A DNA stretch of 64,000 bases from Numida meleagris (lineage: Eukaryota; Chordata; Aves; Galliformes; Numididae), in NCBI RefSeq assembly GCF_002078875.1, contig NC_034421.1, positions 10,718,872 through 10,782,871 of the forward strand, in the 5' to 3' direction. The first letter of the stretch is position 1. Every line of letters starts with the position of its first letter. Both the position numbers and the translations under genes were made by a program. The notes beneath the pieces were generated by a model. It was not told the origin of the DNA, did not search any database, and saw nothing but the letters and a program-made list of their open reading frames with translations. Positions 62,101 through 64,000 of this stretch are shown here, one piece after another.

Positions 62101-64000
62101 AGTTGATGAGAGAGTATTAGAATAGTGGCACTTTCAGGAAGCACACACTCAGCAAATTCACTCTTGTGTTTCATGATAACTGAATGCAAATTCTTACTTA
62201 GGTATAACATCATGGCATCATACAATAACATCAAGAAAAGCTTCTAATTGCTATCCAGTGTCCTCCTTTCCTCAGGAAGGTCAACCAACACTGGATTACA
62301 TAAGGTTTCACATTCTACTGTTTCAGAATGATTTTCACCTGTAAAGTAGCATTACAAATGTAACCACTGTATTTGTACAGTCAGAAAATCATGGAGAACA
62401 CCATGGGGATATCCAACAGCTTCTGTATTTTTTGTAATTTATACATTGTCGTTGCATCATTAGCGAAGCATTGAAACTTTTCTCTCTTTTCCCTAAATCC
62501 CTCACTTCACCAGTCAAAATTTTGTTGTTCCCTGCCTGCACTGCACAGGCTCTCACAAGCAGATAATGAAGCGATTCAAACCATTCCTACACTGGCCAAG
62601 GCCTGTGTGGCTCCCATGTCAGTAGTATCACTGGGGGAGACACTGGAGGAAAGCATTTAGGGCTGCCCACACTTCCCATGCCATGTCACCTACTCTTACT
62701 CACAGCAGGCTGAGCTCAGGCAGCGCTGCCAGCATCAATGCCCATCCCTGGGAGGGCCCCTCCAGTGCACACACCAGCAGAGAAATGCTGTGCTGCTAAC
62801 AAGGATGGCAGTTCTGTGGGCGCACACAGAACTGTACCTGCTTGATAAAGCATTATGGGACATTTCCAGCCCTTGTGCCCTGCCTCTATTTAGTCTGAGA
62901 GAGAATATCAGCCATTCATGGTCAATGCTGGATGTGAGAATTTATGACTAAGAACACTTTGCACTGCTAAGCCATCACCTTCCACCAAAGAACAAAGGAA
63001 GCAAATATGATGGAGATACTCGGCAGATGAGCAATATCTTTGAGGAGAGAGATTTAACTTAGTCATTAATCAGTATATAATTGCTTACGTAGCATGCCTT
63101 TCCTCACTATTAATGATTTAACATGATGATTTACCAAGGCACTGAGAGAATGCCTGGATGGAGGGAGAAAAAGTACAGAAATATAGCCTGTGGTATTCCC
63201 TGCCAGAAAATGAATCTACCCATGCAGGAGTGTCAATTTGATAATGAAAGATAAAATGCATGGCGAGCCCAAGAGGGTACTTTACATATTGCTATGAATA
63301 ATGCTGCTGGCTCTCTCTCCCCATTAGGCTGGATCAGCCTCTTGCAAACCCAGACAAAAAATATGGTGACCACTTCATTCAACAGAAATTGTTATTCAAT
63401 CAAGATACCACTTCCAATAAACATTTCTTATCTAGGCTTGTGCTAGCGAAAAAAGTGAACTAAAATCAAAGGCCAGGTGAAAATAAAAGTCTTCAATATT
63501 CTGCAATGACTTCCTCCATTAATATTAACATCAGAATCCTCATTACTGCCCTTCCTAGCAATCACACTGTTGCTAGCTTTGCTGAAAAAGTGAGGTTAGC
63601 CTGGCTTTACCACACCTGATGAAAGAAATCTCCCTTTTAAAAATGTATTTTGACCTGTTCTGAGACTATTTTAACTCAGAAGAATGTTTTTCAAGTGGTG
63701 GATTCTTAGGCACCTGAGGATTACTTGTAAGGGTTCCTTGAACACAAAACAAGAAACTCGAGCCTACTATCAGTAGGCTTGTTTGATATCAGGATTCTAT
63801 TTAAAGTAACGCTACTCAGCAACAGCTTAAACGTTCTGTCACAAGCGCTATGGCATTCCCTCTATACCTCTTCCAAAGAGCAGAACAGGTGTAGCAATAA
63901 CAATTCTGAATAACATTTTTATTGAGTGTAACAGAATTCACTCAATTTTTTATTTGTATTAAATCAAATGTAATTATACTGACCACACACTCTGTGCTCC
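59113..64000. other. Non-coding stretch, no gene seen
   Basis: Short frames only. CNE-looking sequence (non-repetitive, AT-rich, with TAAT cores) occurs at about 60170-60540 and 63050-63130. A 94-codon plus-strand frame at 61760-62041 carries an in-frame TGA at 61907-61909 and is not recognisable. Confidence 0.5.
59733..59754. repeat. Inverted repeat CCGGATT/AATCCGG with 8-base spacer
   Basis: CCGGATT (59733-59739) and AATCCGG (59748-59754) are perfect 7-bp inverted arms. Each arm holds a CCGGAT-type core close to the ETS-factor core CCGGAA/T, and each arm has a CpG in an otherwise CpG-poor stretch. It may be a hairpin or a paired ETS-like site. Confidence 0.7.

Noticed and set aside
1..64000. 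CRISPR arrays, tRNA or rRNA genes and DNA transposons with terminal inverted repeats
   Set aside because: None was seen by eye. Short degraded copies of such elements could still have been missed without a profile search.

Overview
The window looks like a piece of a bird nuclear chromosome, most likely galliform, though the order is not proven. The evidence is the repeat content. There are three clear CR1 non-LTR retrotransposon fragments with the avian 3' end (ATTCTATGAT-type repeats and the 'tggatgatcttgtaggtctt' 3' UTR). There is also one older CR1-like relic and two solo LTRs of old endogenous retroviruses, each with TG...CA-type ends and a target-site duplication. There are no prokaryotic operons, ribosome-binding sites or dense genes. 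No protein-coding gene could be recognised: the open frames are short, overlap on both strands and have no recognisable domains. I read the window as intergenic or deep-intronic DNA.

Layout. 1-5085: AT-rich, apparently single-copy DNA. 5086-5715: GC-richer patch ending in AATAAA plus a short A run. 9460-10470: AT-rich block crowded with homeodomain-type TAAT/ATTA cores, a candidate conserved non-coding element (CNE). 13440-13620: GC-richer patch with a TATAAAG box. 19169-19295: exon-like open segment with a strong splice acceptor, followed by a GC-rich patch and a 3 x 11 bp tandem repeat. 23185-23590: solo LTR with 6-bp ATGCAT duplications. 23985-24260: second candidate CNE, with the palindromic dimer site TAATCCGATTA. 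27941-28144: CR1 3' end (+). 28985-29620: GC-rich patch of unknown nature. 30996-31750: CR1 (-). 33055-33260: possible relic of a tandem C2H2 zinc-finger exon (-). 38840-39297: a 16-N assembly gap flanked by two copies of the same 221-bp segment, almost certainly an assembly error. 44473-44507: three ATTTCAAAT arms in alternating orientation. 47397-47855: avian ERVL-type solo LTR with 5-bp ACCAT duplications, containing a TG/TA microsatellite. 54058-54840: CR1 (-). 59041-59112: old CR1-like 3' end. 59733-59754: 7-bp inverted repeat with ETS-like cores.

I found no convincing new biological system. The most useful results are the two precisely bounded solo LTRs, the false duplication around the gap, the CNE candidates (especially the one with the OTX/bicoid-type dimer site), the possible zinc-finger relic and the exon-like segment at 19.2 kb. 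Conservation, expression and repeat-library searches could not be run here. Each such claim is marked as inference.
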